Below are positions 11,196 through 23,127 of a stretch of 64,000 nucleotides of DNA, piece after piece. The position numbers were made by a program, and so were the translations under genes. The stretch covers positions 1,535,501-1,599,500 of the forward strand of contig NC_051103.1 in NCBI RefSeq assembly GCF_901709675.1. Direction: 5' to 3'. Below the pieces are notes generated by a model. That model was not told the origin of the DNA. It worked only from the letters and a program-made list of their open reading frames with translations, and did not search any database. Numbering within the stretch: position 1 is the first letter of the stretch; each line of letters opens with the position of its first letter. Origin of the DNA: Syngnathus acus. Taxonomy: Eukaryota; Chordata; Actinopteri; Syngnathiformes; Syngnathidae.

Positions 11196-11678
11196 ATCAC
11201 CCAACATATTGCACATTTAGCAAAGTTTATTAAAGACCTACTTACTTATTTTCTGGTTTTGTTGTAGCTTATGTGGTTATCAAGCCAACCTATGAAAGGA
11301 AAACTAAATATGTCCAAATAAGTTGAATTTTGGTGTAGGAATTGGGAATTGTCAATAATAATTTATCATAATTTAAAAAAAAAAAACAGTTGGAAAAATA
11401 TGGGAAGAAGAAAAATTAAAGTATCTATTGAATTGATACAACTAATACATTTAATATAATGATGCAATACACAATTTATACACGGACAACTAAATATAAC
11501 TAAGTGGTGAAATATATTATCATAATTTAGATTAAATTAATTCAATTTAATAAAATAAATAAAATAAACAATGACTATTTTGTGCATTTAAATTTAAACT
11601 TTAATCATAGAACATTTTAAACAGAACAACAAACAAGTAACAAGAAATACAAACAATAGAACAAAATATAAAACAAAA

Positions 11679-11981
11679 CTACCACAAAAACCCCTCTGGG
11701 GGAAAATTAGGGCCCTCGGGGAATCTTTGGTTCCACTCAACCAAAGGAACCGTTTTGGTGGCATTGTTGGCGTTGACAAGCTCCACGTGTTCACCTTTTA
11801 TTTTAAAGGCCACAACGTGAAACGCTTCTTCCACTTCCTGCGCAAAGAAATGTTATGACAATTTATTATGTGTTTAAAACACCACGAGAAAACATGATGC
11901 ATGGATGGATGGATGGATGGATGGATGGATGGGTGGGTGGTGTTGGTTCGGTTGGGTAGGTACGTAGGTAGGTAGGTTGGT

Positions 11982-12049
<68 letters not shown>

Positions 12050-12054
12050 CAAGT

Positions 12055-12136
<82 letters not shown>

Positions 12137-13360
12137 ACAGACAGATAAAAAACGTAAAACCTAAAACAATTTGATTAATTTCATGACCATAATCACAACC
12201 ACAATGATTTTATACAGTCAGGGAAGCAAGTGAAATTGTATGTCTTCCTGATAGAGCTGTATCTGAGACAAAATCTTACAAAATTGGTGATCCAGATTTA
12301 GAGAAAACTCCTAAAGCATGATTCTGACTTCAGCCTCGATGATGATGAGCCACTGATAGCAGTTTTTCTCAAGTAAATAACAGTATTGTTTAGATTTAGA
12401 ATACCTTTGTTTATACACGGGAAAAAACTGCTTGCTTTAGGTACCTTTATCACAGTATTTTCTGTGGAGTGGAGCTCCACGCCATCAGAACATGATGTCA
12501 TCATGTGCGTCATGGATAGCCGCTGTCCAACTACGACTTGAAAAAAGTTGGTCTCTCGCCACCTGAGCACCTTTATTTCCCTTTGATCCTATAATGAAAA
12601 TGTCAAATTAGTACTAGGTGTTGGAATGTAGATCTAGGCTACAATTACAAAGGCAACATGATGCCCTAAGGGACCTTACTCAGGTGAAATGAGTGTGATA
12701 TATATCTATATTTAGACACACACACACACACATGCGCACGCACGCACACAGTGTGAGAGAGAGAGAACAATCAGTTTACTTGTTTTAAATAAAAGATGCC
12801 CAATGGGACCGGCATCCCGCGTGTCAGCACCATCCTGATGGGGCGGATCTAAAAAAGAAAGACAGATTAAACATCAATACTTCATGAAGGAGAGGGAGCA
12901 AAAAGAGAGAGCGTGATCTTACAGCAGAGACAATGCCGTCTGTCGTAAACAGGACACCCTGCTCATGGCTGATGTCCTTTAATGCTCTGCTAATACTTGA
13001 AGGGTACAGCAGAGCTGTCCCCTTCGCCTCCAAATCGGGCGTCACCTCCATCCCCCCAGCCACGTAAATGGTGGTGTTGTGCCGGGAGAGGAGGACCCCT
13101 TCTTCTCTTCCCCGGCCAAAATTAATAAACCGAAATGTACCTCCGACAGAGACGTCGGAGGCTAAATTTGCAAACAGCACAAATTTGCACACACGGTGGC
13201 CATCACAGAGGGCCGCCACTGTGTTAGAGTGGGAGGCCCCAGCTTCCACCGTGCCATCCGCTTTCAGGACCCATCGGGAATATTTTTCCCTGGTTCTTAA
13301 GGCCACCACTTTGGCCGTGAGTGCCGCTGGCAATTGATGGAGCGTCCATAGGTTTTCCAT
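11679..13360 (-). CDS. Four-exon host gene, 269-aa protein of unknown function
   Basis: Exons on the minus strand: 13,360-12,923, 12,848-12,780, 12,588-12,445 and 11,837-11,679, ending in TAG. All introns are GT-AG and phase 0, and the exons join to 810 nt without a stop. The start MENLWTLHQLPAALTAKVVA follows a good acceptor (TTTTTTTCAG, A, ATG), so a 5' UTR exon probably lies upstream. No signal peptide or membrane segment is seen. Strand-rich patterns (GGTFRFINFGRG; VLRWRETNFFQVVVGQRLS) resemble the W-x-E...VGQ pattern of OB-fold nucleic-acid-binding domains; this is a weak inference only. I cannot name the family. No mobile-element termini flank it closely; intron 3 holds GATA and AGGC microsatellites. 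Confidence 0.75.
11898..12145. repeat. Compound microsatellite: GGAT, TAGG, GATA, then AGGC arrays
   Basis: Consecutive tetranucleotide arrays lie in intron 3 of the four-exon gene: (GGAT)n near 11,900-11,930, TAGG-like 11,955-11,980, (GATA)n about 11,982-12,048, (AGGC)n about 12,055-12,135, then AGAC. Each passes into the next by one-base changes. Confidence 0.95.
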
Positions 13361-13550
13361 TCTGAAAAAAATAAATAAAAACAATAACTGATCAGCAGAG
13401 ACATAATTACTACAGCACTTATATATGGTTTAATTAGTCTACGTGATGACAGAAACTGATTTCATAAAATAGCAGCCCTACCCCTTTGGAAGGATTATGG
13501 TGTGTATACCCTTCCCCAAATGGCTATTGTTGAATTGTTTTTTGTTGTTT

Positions 13551-13634
<84 letters not shown>

Positions 13635-15289
13635 TTATTAAAAAATCCCAATGAACTACTTCCAAATTTGTGTATTTTGGAAATTGTTAAGCGTTGACTC
13701 CTTTGATCTACAATTTCATTCCCTACATAATTTTGGAAGCTCACATCATGTTGGCGCCTGTGCATTAGTTCCCACAGAAAACATTTTAGCACTCTAAAAT
13801 GTGTGATTATACATTTATATGTGCACTCTAAAAAAAAAAACGCTTTTACGAAAAACAAATACAGCGGATTGTAAAACACATTACAGAACCTGTGAATCGT
13901 ACAATTTAAAACTATAATTCCTTACAAAATAACATTTGCGTACAAAACAGATAAATCCAACATAAATTTTAATCCAATTTACCATGACTGCCTTCATTTT
14001 CTCACTTAAAATGTGCAAGGAGACATTGCTTATTTTACATCTGATCGCATTCAATTTCACTGGAAATCATCAGTACAATAGCATTAATAATCATCATTAA
14101 AAGCCTCATTTTAAGAAATTAATTAGACAGATTATTTTCTATTTGGGAAATGAACATCTGCATACTATTGCCAGAAACGGTGCTGAGAGTTGACTCTGAT
14201 CTAGAGAGTTGACTCTGATCTAGCCGCGCAAGTCGCGTGATTGACAGCATCACGTTTTTTTTTTTCTGGCCGCGCACTAGTTCCCAGGCTTTTTTCCCCC
14301 ATGCGGTACGGATCAAAAGAGGTGTCCAGCCTTGTTGAGGCGGCTTCACAATGTTACACAGATAAAACAATATTGCCCATTTATAATTGTACAAATACGT
14401 TTATACAATATGACTCGGATTATTTGCTCATTTCATTTTAGAGTACAACTGAATGATATTTAGTGAAGACACACAAAATGCACCAAGATTGTCTGTCTGT
14501 CTGTCTTAAAAACTAAACCATATGAAGAAACATATTGTTCGGGAGATGCTTACTAATACCCATGCATTTTTTAGGTCATAGGACTCGTATAATATACGAT
14601 TTTAAGGTCATAGGCCTCATTTAATAGTTTTACACTTGCCGTCGTGCGCGAGGTTTATTTTCTCAATTTTTTCCATCGTGCTTGAATTCCAGCTCTTCTT
14701 CAACCAAATCGGTACAATTGTTATTAAACATTGTAAGAAACGGACCTGAAGACGTTTTACTCAAATTCGCGTGTACAGGCCTTTTAGGAAGATTTGAAAA
14801 GTCTGTACATGCGGAAAAGTGAGGATGTTACTTAATTTTCACCCAGTTTAAAGTAGTAAATACTAATTTACACAGTAACACAATGGTCTACAGTACAACA
14901 ATAGACTACAAAGTGTTTATAAATGTTTTGGAAAAATCTAATTTCGGATATGGGTAAAAGAGCTTTTAAGCTGATTTACCTCTTTCGATGTCCTGGAAAG
15001 TCTGGTGGGAACTTGAGTGCGCCCCAAGATCTTTGCGGGTAGTGGGACATTTCATTTACAGTGCAGGGTAAACAGATATGCAACATTTTTATATGCAATC
15101 GATAAAAAGAGTGTCAGACACACATATCCCTGTAAATTCGTCTGAAATGTGACTAAACGATTGAGTGAACATGTTTCAGCATTTTAAGATGATGTTAATG
15201 ATATACTACGATCACAGTCCTTGTGAATTCAGATTTCTATGAACGTAGCACAACCCCCAACTCCGCCCCCATGCAACATTAATATTAAA
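13361..15289. other. Spacer upstream of the four-exon gene; contains (ATCT)n array
   Basis: A pure (ATCT)n microsatellite fills about 13,552-13,634. The rest is AT-rich with no gene or mobile-element terminus recognised. The promoter and possible 5' UTR exon of the four-exon gene should lie in its left part. Confidence 0.6.
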
Positions 15290-15597
15290 GATTAAGATTA
15301 AAGTCCCAATGATCGTCACACACACACCTGGGTGTGGTGAAATTTGTCCTCTGCATTTAACCCATCCCCGTGTGATTTTAATCCATCCCCTGGGGGAGAG
15401 GGGAGCAGTGAGCAGCAGCGGTGCCGCGCTCGGGAATCAGTTGGTGATCTAACCCCCCAATTCCAACCCTTAATGCTGAGTGCCAAGCAGGGAGGCAATG
15501 GGTCCCATTTTTATAGTCTTTGGTATGACCCGGCCGGGGTTTGAACCCACAACCTTCCAGTCTCAGGGCGGACACTCTACCACTAGGCCACTGAGCT
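15290..15597 (-). mobile_element. tRNA-derived SINE, full length, minus strand
   Basis: This is the same SINE as at 9,091, including the tRNA-like head (rc of GCCACTGAGC at the right end) and the body ending GACGATCATTGGGACTTTAA. An AT dinucleotide run follows the head. Confidence 0.85.
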
Positions 15598-16205
15598 GGT
15601 TCATATATATATATAATATATATATAATATGATATTAATTGCACACGGAAGAAAGAAAAATACTAACTGCTAAACACATCATGTGAAATGTGATTATACG
15701 ATTGAGAGCTGTCAGTCATGGTCAAAACATATGTTCGAGCATACAATTCCGATCTCGGTTCTAGACGGCATTCTCTGCGGCCAGATGTCGTTCACCAAAT
15801 ATAAATTGGCAATTACTAAGTGGTGAAATACATGGGCATATGAACATAATGAATTAGTATTCTTAAACGAATAAATGTCTGATTTGTGTATTTTGTAAGG
15901 TGCTGAATTTTGACTCTTATCTAGCAGCGCAAATCTGCGTGTAGTCAAAGTCAAGTCAAAGTCAAAGTCAGCTTTATTGTCAATCCCTTCATATGTCAAG
16001 ACACACAAAGAAACCGAAATTCCGTTTCCTCCATCCCACGGTGACGAGACATACAAGTAGGCGACACAAAACAAAAACAAGAAGGCACAAACCATAAATA
16101 ATAAATAATAAATAAAAAAAATGAGCGATGAATAAAAACAGACCAATAACCCATTGAATATGAGGGGCAAAACCGAGCCAGTGAGCATACAGCAAGAACA
16201 GGACG

Positions 16206-17555
16206 CTACGCTGAAAGGGGGAGCGAGTTCAGGATCCTAACAGCCTGGAGTACGAAGCCGTTGGAAAGTCTGGTGGTGCGGGAGCGCAGGCTCCTGTACC
16301 GCCTCCCAGAGGGCAGAAGTTCAAACAAAGAGTGAGCGGGGTGACTCACATCACTCACAATCTTGGTCGCCTTGCGAGTGAGATGGGAGGTGTAAATGTC
16401 CTTCAAGGAGGGGAGAGAAGCACCAATAGTCTCACTAGCCGTTTTCACAATGCGCTGCAGGGCCTTCAAGTCTTGGTCAGTGCAGCTGCCACCCCAGACA
16501 GCAATACAGCTGGAGAGGACGCTCTCAATGGTGCCGCGGTAAAAAGTAGTCATGACGGCCGGAGGAGTCCCCGCTCGCCTGAGTTTCCGAAGGAAGTACA
16601 GGCGGCGCTGGGCCTTCTTCGCCAGCGACGCGGTGTTGGTGGACCAGGAGAGATCCTCACTGATGTGCACCCCCAGGAACCTGGCGCTGCTCACTCTCTC
16701 CACCACAGCACCGTCGATGGTCAGCGGCAGGTGTTGGGCGTGACCCTTCCGGAAGTCAACGACAATCTCCTTGGTCTTGTCGACGTTCAGCAGGAGGTTG
16801 TTGTCCCTGCACCACGCGGTCAGAAGGTCAACCTCCAGCCTGTATTGAGTCTCGTCTCCCTTGGTGATGAGACCCACCAGAGTCGTGTCGTCAGCAAACT
16901 TCACTATGCGGTTGCCGCTGCAGGTGGCAGCGCAGTCATGCGTCAGGAGGGTGAAGAGCAGCGGACTGAGCACGCAGCCTTGGGGGGCCCCTGTGCTCAG
17001 CGTGATGCTGGCGGAGATCTTGTCGCCAACACGTACCACCTGAGGCCTCTGACAGAGGAAGTCTAGTAGCCAGTTGCAGAGGTAGGTACTGAGGCCCAGC
17101 TTGGCGAGTTTGCTGATGAGACGTTGTGGCACAATGGTGTTGAAGGCAGAACTGAAGTCCACAAACAGCAACCTCACATACGAGTCCCTCCCCTCCAGGT
17201 GGGTGAGGGCCGAGTGGAGGGCAGAGCAGATGGCATCCTCAGAGGACCGTTTGGCTCGGTACGCAAACTGGAAGGGGTCAATGGTGGGGGGGAGAACGGA
17301 TCGGATGTGCTCCATGACAAGCCGCTCAAAGCACTTCATGATGATGGGCGTAAGTGCCACGGGGCGGTAGTCATTGAAGCAGGACGGAGCAGGTTTCTTC
17401 GGCACAGGTACGATGGTGGCAGCTTTGAAACACGACGGGATGATGGCCTGCTGCAGGGAAGTGTTAAAGATGTCCGTGAAGACACCCGTCAGCTCACCAG
17501 CGCAGTCCTTCAGCGCTCGACCCGGGATGTTGTCCGGTTGTGTATAGGTTGTCAT
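16206..17555 (-). CDS. Family B reverse transcriptase, 5'-truncated, in composite block 1
   Basis: The 449-residue frame starts in LTR-derived sequence; real family B sequence starts at [18 protein letters not shown] motifs [25 protein letters not shown] and [10 protein letters not shown] (canonical ADD) are intact, and the stop follows NSLPLSA as in the other copies. The endonuclease and the N-terminal RT region are absent, so it cannot encode a full LINE protein. Confidence 0.85.
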   Translation of the reverse strand: MTTYTQPDNIPGRALKDCAGELTGVFTDIFNTSLQQAIIPSCFKAATIVPVPKKPAPSCFNDYRPVALTPIIMKCFERLVMEHIRSVLPPTIDPFQFAYRAKRSSEDAICSALHSALTHLEGRDSYVRLLFVDFSSAFNTIVPQRLISKLAKLGLSTYLCNWLLDFLCQRPQVVRVGDKISASITLSTGAPQGCVLSPLLFTLLTHDCAATCSGNRIVKFADDTTLVGLITKGDETQYRLEVDLLTAWCRDNNLLLNVDKTKEIVVDFRKGHAQHLPLTIDGAVVERVSSARFLGVHISEDLSWSTNTASLAKKAQRRLYFLRKLRRAGTPPAVMTTFYRGTIESVLSSCIAVWGGSCTDQDLKALQRIVKTASETIGASLPSLKDIYTSHLTRKATKIVSDVSHPAHSLFELLPSGRRYRSLRSRTTRLSNGFVLQAVRILNSLPLSA

Positions 17556-17893
17556 AGTTTCTGTGTGTCTGTGTGCTCGCCCCTCCCTTCCTGTGTGCCC
17601 TTGATTAGTGGAATCACACGCACCTGCCTCTCGTTACCTGTGTTGTATTTAAGTTCTGTTTGCGTGTCACTCGCCGTCGGAGCATTGCATGTGTTGTGCG
17701 GACAATGCACGTGTCACTGTCATGAGGTTGTTTGGTTCCTGTCTTTTGTTTCACGTCTTTGGCGGTCAGTCCTTTTGGTTTTGTTGTTTAGACACGTTAG
17801 TCTGCCGGGTCTGTCCTTTGAGTTTGCTACATTAAACCCTGGTCCAAGCTGCATTTGGTCGTCCTCGCTCCATTCCTCTCCGTTCGTGACAAA
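17534..17893 (-). mobile_element. LTR-like segment (5' portion) inside composite block 1
   Basis: It starts TGTCACGAACGGAGAGG on the minus strand, contains GGACCAGGGTTTAATG and ends at TATACACAACC, where family B begins. The corresponding segment at 57,705-58,055 resumes after family B and ends ACGAGACATGACA, so the original unit had TGTCA...TGACA ends, like a solo LTR. Confidence 0.6.
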
Positions 17894-18042
17894 AACTCCA
17901 GCTAGGGGAAATGAGAAACCTTGAGAAGAGACCACAGATGGGAAGTTCCCTCTTCCAGGATGACCAGGCTGCAATGGATGCAGAGAGGACACATAGTACA
18001 AACAGTGTAGACAAATTCAAAAAAGGTGTGGAGAGCAGGATG

Positions 18043-19500
18043 TTATTGCGCAGTAATGACTTTGAGACTCTGAGAGTGGTGTGAGTTCATCAGAGCAACA
18101 GCCCGGGGGAAGAAGCTGTCTCTGTGTCTGCTGGTTTTGGCGTACCGAGCTCTGTAACGCCGTCCGGAGGGGAGTAGTTCAAACAGACTGCAACCTGGGT
18201 GAGAAGGGTCTGTAGAGATGTTCCTTGCACGTTTCCTGGTCCTGGACAGGTACAAGTCTTGGATAGATGGGAGGTTGATTCCAATGATCTTTTCTGCAGT
18301 CCTGATTGTCCGTTGCAGTCTGTGCTTGTCTTGTTTGGAGGCCGATCCAAACCAGACAGTGATGGAGGTGCAGAGGACAGACTGGATGATGGCAGTGTAG
18401 AAGGTCTTCAGAAGCTCTCGCGGCAGGTTGAACTTCTTGAGCTGTCTCAGGAAGTACAGCCTCTGCTGGGCCTTCTTCCGGACAGAGTCTATGTGGCCGG
18501 TCCATTTCAGGTCCCGAGAGATTGTGGTTCCCAGGAACTTGAAGGTGTCTGTGGAGAGAATAGTATTACTGCGGATAGTGAGGGGTAAAAGTGGTGAAGG
18601 GTCTCGCCTGAAATCCACTGTCATCTCTACGGTCTTGAGCGGGTTCAGCTCCAGATGGTTTTGGCTGCACCAGTGGACCAGCCGCTCCACCTCCTGTCTG
18701 TACGCAGTCTCATCACCGTCCTGGATCATTCCGATGAGAGTGGTGTCGTCTGCATACTTCAGGAGCTTCACAGGAGAGTCACCTGAGGAGAAATCATTGG
18801 TGTAGAGAGAGAAGAGCAGTGGGGAGAGGACGCACCCCTGAGGGGCTCCAGTATTGGTGGTCCGGGTGTCAGATGTGATGCCCCCCAGCCTCACACGCTG
18901 TCTCCTGTTGGTCAGGAAGCTGGTGATCCACTGACAGGTGGAGGCAGGCACCGCAAGCTGGATGAGCTTCTGTTGGAGGATGTCAGGAGCGATGGTGTTG
19001 AACGCCGAGCTGAAGTCCACGAACAGGATCCTGGCGTACGTTCCTGGGGTGTCCAGGTGGTGCAGGATGTAGTGCAGTCCCATGTTGACCGCATCATCCA
19101 CTGACCTGTTTGCCCGGTAGGCAAGCTAGAGGGGGTCAAGCAGGGGGCCCGTGACCTCCTTCAGGTGGTTCAGCACTAACCTCTCGAAAGATTTCATGAC
19201 CACAGATGTCAGTGCGACAGGTCTATAGTCATTCAAACCTGTGATGGCGGGCTTCTTGGCCACTGGAACGATGGTGGAGCTCTTGAAGCACGAGGGCACC
19301 TCACACAGCTCCAGAGAACGGTTGAAGATCCGTGCAAAGGTGGGCGCCAGCTGCTCAGCGCAGACTTTCAAGCAGGAAGGTGACACGCCGTCTGGGCCCG
19401 GTGCCTTCCTGGTCTTTTGTCTCTGGAACATCTGGCGCACTTCCTCCTCGCGGATCTGGAGTGCGGGCACGGCCTCTGCAAGAGAGAGAGTGGGTGACAA
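18043..19500 (-). pseudogene. Family A LINE reverse transcriptase, broken, in composite block 1
   Basis: Two frames (19,500-19,126 and 19,101-18,043) are separated by a stop near YRANRS, where GGCAAGCTAG replaces the family sequence. RT motifs [27 protein letters not shown] and KYADDTTLIG are present and the C terminus reaches [15 protein letters not shown]. Family A differs from family B at most positions but belongs to the same CR1/Rex1-like clade. Its endonuclease-derived part continues beyond the Tc1 insertion at 21,816-21,182. Confidence 0.85.
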
Positions 19501-19549
19501 CGATGATAGAGGTGTGGACAGGGCAGTTGTGGGGAGAGGCGAGTATGTA

Positions 19550-21179
19550 GACTACCGTTCAAAAGTTTGGGGTCACATTGAAATGTCCTTATTTTTGAAG
19601 GAAAAGCACTGTACTTTTCAATGAAGATAACTTTAAACTAGTCTTAACTTTAAAGAAATAAACTCTATACATTGCTAATGTGGTAAATGACTATTCTAGC
19701 TGCAAATGTCTGGTTTTTGGTGCAATATCTACATAGGTGTATAGAGGCCCATTTCCAGCAACTATCACTCCAATGTTCTAATGGTACAATGTGTTTGCTC
19801 ATTGGCTCAGAAGGCTAATTGATGATTAGAAAACCCTTGTGCAATCATGTTCACACATCTGAAAACAGTTTAGCTCTTTACAGAAGCTACAAAAATGACC
19901 TTCCTTTGAGCAGATTGAGTTTCTGGAGCATCACATTTGTGGGGTCAATTAAACGCTCAAAATGGCCAGAAAAAGAGAACTTTCATCTGAAACTTGACAG
20001 TCTATTCTTGTTCTTAGAAATGAAGGCTATTCCATGTGAGAAATTGCTAAGAAATTGAAGATTTCCTACAACGGTGTGTACTACTCCCTTCAGAGGACAG
20101 CACAAACAGGCTCTAACCAGAGTAGAAAAAGAAGTGGGAGGCCGCGTTGCACAACTGAGCAAGAAGATAAGTACATTAGAGTCTCTAGTTTGAGAAACAG
20201 ACGCCTCACAGGTCCCCAACTGGCATCTTCATTAAATAGTACCCGCAAAACACCAGTGTCAACAGTGAAGTGAACTTCCTCCAGTGAAGAGGCGGCTGCG
20301 GGATTCTGGGCTTCAGGGCAGAGTGGCAAAGAAAAAGCCATATCTGAGACTGGCCAATAAAAGAAAACGATTAAGATGGGCAAAAGAACACAGACATTGG
20401 ACAGAGGAAGACTGGAAAAAAGTGTTGTGGATGGATGAATCCAAGTTTGAGGTGTTTGGATCACAAAGAAGAATGTTTGTGAGACGCAGAACAACTGAAA
20501 AGATGCTGGAAGAATGCCTGACGCCATCTGTTAAGCATGGTGGAGGTAATGTGATGGTCTGGGGTTGCTTTGGTGCTGGTAAGGTGGGAGATTTGTACAG
20601 GGTAAAAGGGATTCTGAATAAGGAAGGCTATCAGTCCATTTTGCAACGCCATGCCATACCCAGTGGACAGCGCTTGATTGGAGCCAATTTCATCCTACAA
20701 CAGGACAATGACCCAAAACACACCTCCAAATTGTGCAAGAACTATTTAGAGAAGAAGCAGGCAGCTGGTATTCTATCGGTAATGGAGTGGCCAGCGCAGT
20801 CACCAGATTTGAACCCCATTGAGCTGTTGTGGGAGCAGCTTGACCGTATGGTACGCAAGAAGTGCCCATCCAACCAATCCAACTTGTGGGAGCTGCTTCT
20901 AGAAGCGTGGGGTGCAATTTCTACAGATTACCTCAACAAATTAACAGCTAGAATGCCAAAGGTCTGCAATGCTGTAATTGCTGCAAATGGAGGATTCTTT
21001 GACGAAAGCAAAGTTTGATGTAAAAAAAATCTTATTTCAAATACAATCATTATTTCTAACCTTGTCAATGTCTTGACTCTATTTTCTATTCATTTCACAA
21101 CGTATGGTGGTGAATAAGGGTGACTTTTCATGGAAAACACAAAATTGTTTGGGTGACCCCAAACTTTTGAACGGTAGTG
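19550..21179 (+). mobile_element. Tc1-like DNA transposon, TA target duplication
   Basis: The termini GACTACCGTTCAAAAGTTTG and CAAACTTTTGAACGGTAGTG are inverted repeats. TA flanks the element on both sides (19,548-19,549 and 21,180-21,181), and removing it restores ...GAGTATGTAGATTGTGCTG, exactly as in block 2. It carries one defective transposase gene. Confidence 0.95.
19964..21018 (+). pseudogene. Tc1 transposase, inactivated
   Basis: The start is ATGGCCAGAAAAAGAGAAC near 19,964. A TGA interrupts the first helix-turn-helix within about a dozen codons, and reading resumes at KISYNGVYYSLQRTAQTGSN. A second lesion near 20,270 ends the DNA-binding half after KTPVSTVK, and the 244-residue catalytic half runs 20,284-21,018. 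The catalytic triad is visible: WMDESKF (D), LQQDNDPKH (D) and DLNPIELLWE (E), with the Tc1-type D34E spacing. The protein is dead in cis but the TIRs look mobilisable. Confidence 0.9.
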
Positions 21180-21816
21180 TAGATTGTGCTGCAGGAAGTC
21201 CCGTTGTGTGGGAGGACCGATCAAACCTGCAGTAGAACTCGTTTAGCTGGTTAGCAAGCCTTGGGCTCTCCACAGGACGGGGGGTTCGTTTCTTGTAGCC
21301 CGTGATGCTCTGCAGACCTTTCCACACTGTTGAGGGATCAGGATTGGCAGAGAGGTGTCTCTTCAGGTTTTCCCCGTAACACCTCCTGGCTTTCCTGACC
21401 TCTCGGTTCAGTGTGTTTCTGGTCTGCCTGAACAGGTCGCGGTCGCCGCTCCTGTAGGCCTCCTCCTTGACTTTGCACAGCCTCCTGAGGTTCGGTGTAA
21501 ACCAAGGTTTGTCGTTGTTGTACGTGCAGAAGGTCTTAGTCTGCACACACAGATCCTCACAAAAACTGATGTATGATGTGACAGTGTCAGTGAGTTCATG
21601 CAAGTCTGAAGTTGCAGCTTCGAAAACTCCCCAATCGGTGCAGTCAAAGCAGGCTCGGAGGTCCTGCCTTGACTCCACTGTCCACTTCCTCACAGTCCTC
21701 ACCACAGGCTTAGAAGTTTTTAGTTTCTGCCTGTAGGCCGGGATCAGATGAACTAGACAGTGGTCCGAGAGTCCTAAAGCTGCACGAGCCGCAGAGTGGT
21801 ATGCATCCTTGATCAC
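21079..21816 (-). pseudogene. Family A LINE linker between endonuclease and RT
   Basis: Real family A sequence runs from IKDAYHSAARAALGLSDHCL (the DHC resembles the terminal endonuclease SDH motif) to VWKGLQSITGYKKRTPRP and YCRFDR. The tail of the frame after LPAAQST is Tc1 terminal sequence read through. The 5' limit of the LINE is about 21,923. Confidence 0.8.
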
Positions 21817-21923
21817 GGTGTAGCAGTGGTCCAGAGTCTGTGCCCCTCTGGTGGGACACGTTATGTGCTGTCTGTATCTGGGGAGTTCGTGTGCGAGGTT
21901 CGCCCTGTTGAGATCACCCAGAA

Positions 21924-22563
21924 CTTTTCTTTAACTTTTGCCAGGCTCTTCAAAAGGCTATGTGTGTCAGCGCAGTTTCCATGGTGTAGTGGTTATCACA
22001 TTCCCTCACACGCTGAAGGTCCCTGGTTGGAAACAAGTCTTATGATCCTTTTGATTTTAGACTCCGCGTTGGGGAATTGAACCTCAGTTTGCCGAGCCGA
22101 GGCCGTGAATAGTATAGCTAAAACGGCCTGTTCCGTTTTGTTCAAGATGTCCATCGTTAAGCAAGGAAAACAAAAAATGTGGAGTAGCAGTTTTTGTAAC
22201 AGATATTAGGTTGTTTAATGGCAGTCAGTGCACAAGGCACTTCAGCAGATGAAACAACAACGTCAAACTTCAAATCAGAAGGCTTTATACTGACCAAAAG
22301 CAGGAACTAGGAAGGGAATGGGAGGGAAGGATAAGGTCTGTTCTGTTATCACCTGAATGTCCTGTTATTTACTGAATGTTTTGTGACTATGTGTCATGGA
22401 ACTTAACTGAGCTCTGTGTGCCGTGTCTGTGCTCACTGCCTATGTGTAAGTGAAAGTCACAAAGCTCTGTGTGCCGTGTCTGTGCTCTGATTGAGCGACT
22501 ATGTTTGGGTAAATTATTTACACATTGATCGATATGATGAAGTATATATGTTTGTATAAACTA
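21924..22563. repeat. 640-bp repeat with tRNA-Val-like segment, direct copy at 52.25 kb
   Basis: The sequence from CTTTTCTTTAACTTTTGCCA to GTTTGTATAAACTAAT recurs at 52,252-52,891 in the same orientation with few changes. It contains a tRNA-Val-like segment and two copies of a TCTGTGTGCCGTGTCTGTGC unit. It has no ORF. The origin is unclear; LTR-like or segmental duplication are both possible. Confidence 0.8.
21976..22036 (+). pseudogene. tRNA-Val-like pseudogene (CAC)
   Basis: GTTTCCATGGTGTAGTGGTT through CCTCACACGCTGAAGGTCCC to CTGGTTGGAAAC follows tRNA-Val, but the T-loop reads TTGGAA and the 3' acceptor strand is shortened. It is not functional by inspection. Confidence 0.7.
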
Positions 22564-22611
22564 ATAAGAGTATCTGCACATTGCTGTTGCTCCCTCTTCA
22601 GGCCCTAAACC

Positions 22612-22905
22612 GATCGCCATTCAATTCCATCCATTCCGTCCATTATCTGTACCGCGGGGGTTCGCAGGCGTGCTGGAGCCTATCCCAGCAGTCATCGGAC
22701 AGTAGGCGGGGGACACGTTGAAACTGGTTGCCAGACAATCGCAGGGCACACAGAGACAAACAATCATTCGCACTTGCACTCACACCTATGGGCAGTTTGG
22801 ATTACTAAATCGGCTGACCAAGCATGTTTTTGTGATGTGGGAGGAAAACCCGGGGAAAACCTACGCAGGCACGGGGAGAACCTACAAACTCCACACAGGG
22901 AGCAC
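22612..22905 (+). repeat. Common teleost interspersed repeat (CCATCCATT... type)
   Basis: The block includes GCGTGCTGGAGCCTATCCCAG, CAATCGCAGGGCACACAGAG and ACGCAGGCACGGGGAGAAC, phrases I recognise from a very abundant fish repeat, probably a LINE 3' end. The clade is not assigned. Confidence 0.65.
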
Positions 22906-23127
22906 CAGATCACAAGTCAAAAGTCCTTATATGGTACAAATGGATTTGCTTTCATGTCGAATCGTATGCTTTGCATGTTTGAGTGGGGATTTGGGGAGGT
23001 TTCACCAAACATGTGAATGAATGAGGGAGTAACCGTAAAGATCTAAAATAGTGATGATTCGGGTGCCCTTGGCGCCCAGTAGCACTCACCTTTGGTCCAG
23101 TAAGTAAGGTGCACCACTGTAGCAGAT

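Larger units (their letters stand above)
15948..21923 (-). mobile_element. Composite LINE block 1: family A + LTR + family B, with Tc1 inserted
   Basis: On the minus strand the order is family A LINE (21,923 down to 17,894, interrupted by Tc1 at 19,550-21,179), a TGTCACG-starting LTR segment (17,893-17,534) and the 3' half of a family B LINE (17,533-15,948) ending in a TGACTTT-type tail. Both internal junctions (CTGGAGTTTT to TGTCACGAACGG, and CAACC to GGACAACATCCCGGG) are identical in the inverted block at 55.7-59.9 kb. This copy ends exactly at the family B tail and lacks the remaining LTR and family A 3' UTR present at 59.68-59.88 kb. Confidence 0.85.

Noticed and set aside
13552-13634. 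Tandem ATCT array as a possible CRISPR-like array
   Set aside because: Pure tetranucleotide microsatellite without spacers, in a eukaryotic genome.
15712-16188. 158-residue minus ORF downstream of LINE B
   Set aside because: It lies in the LINE B 3' UTR and flank, hydrophobic by composition only.
17124-17924. 266-residue plus-strand ORF, repeated at 57,671-58,471 on the minus strand
   Set aside because: Runs across antisense LINE and LTR sequence in both composite blocks; it is duplicated because the blocks are duplicated.
22060-22105. T-arm-like sequence GGTTCAATTCCCCAACGCGG as another tRNA
   Set aside because: No acceptor or anticodon arm could be folded around it; similar scraps at 52,152 and 52,388 are equally incomplete.
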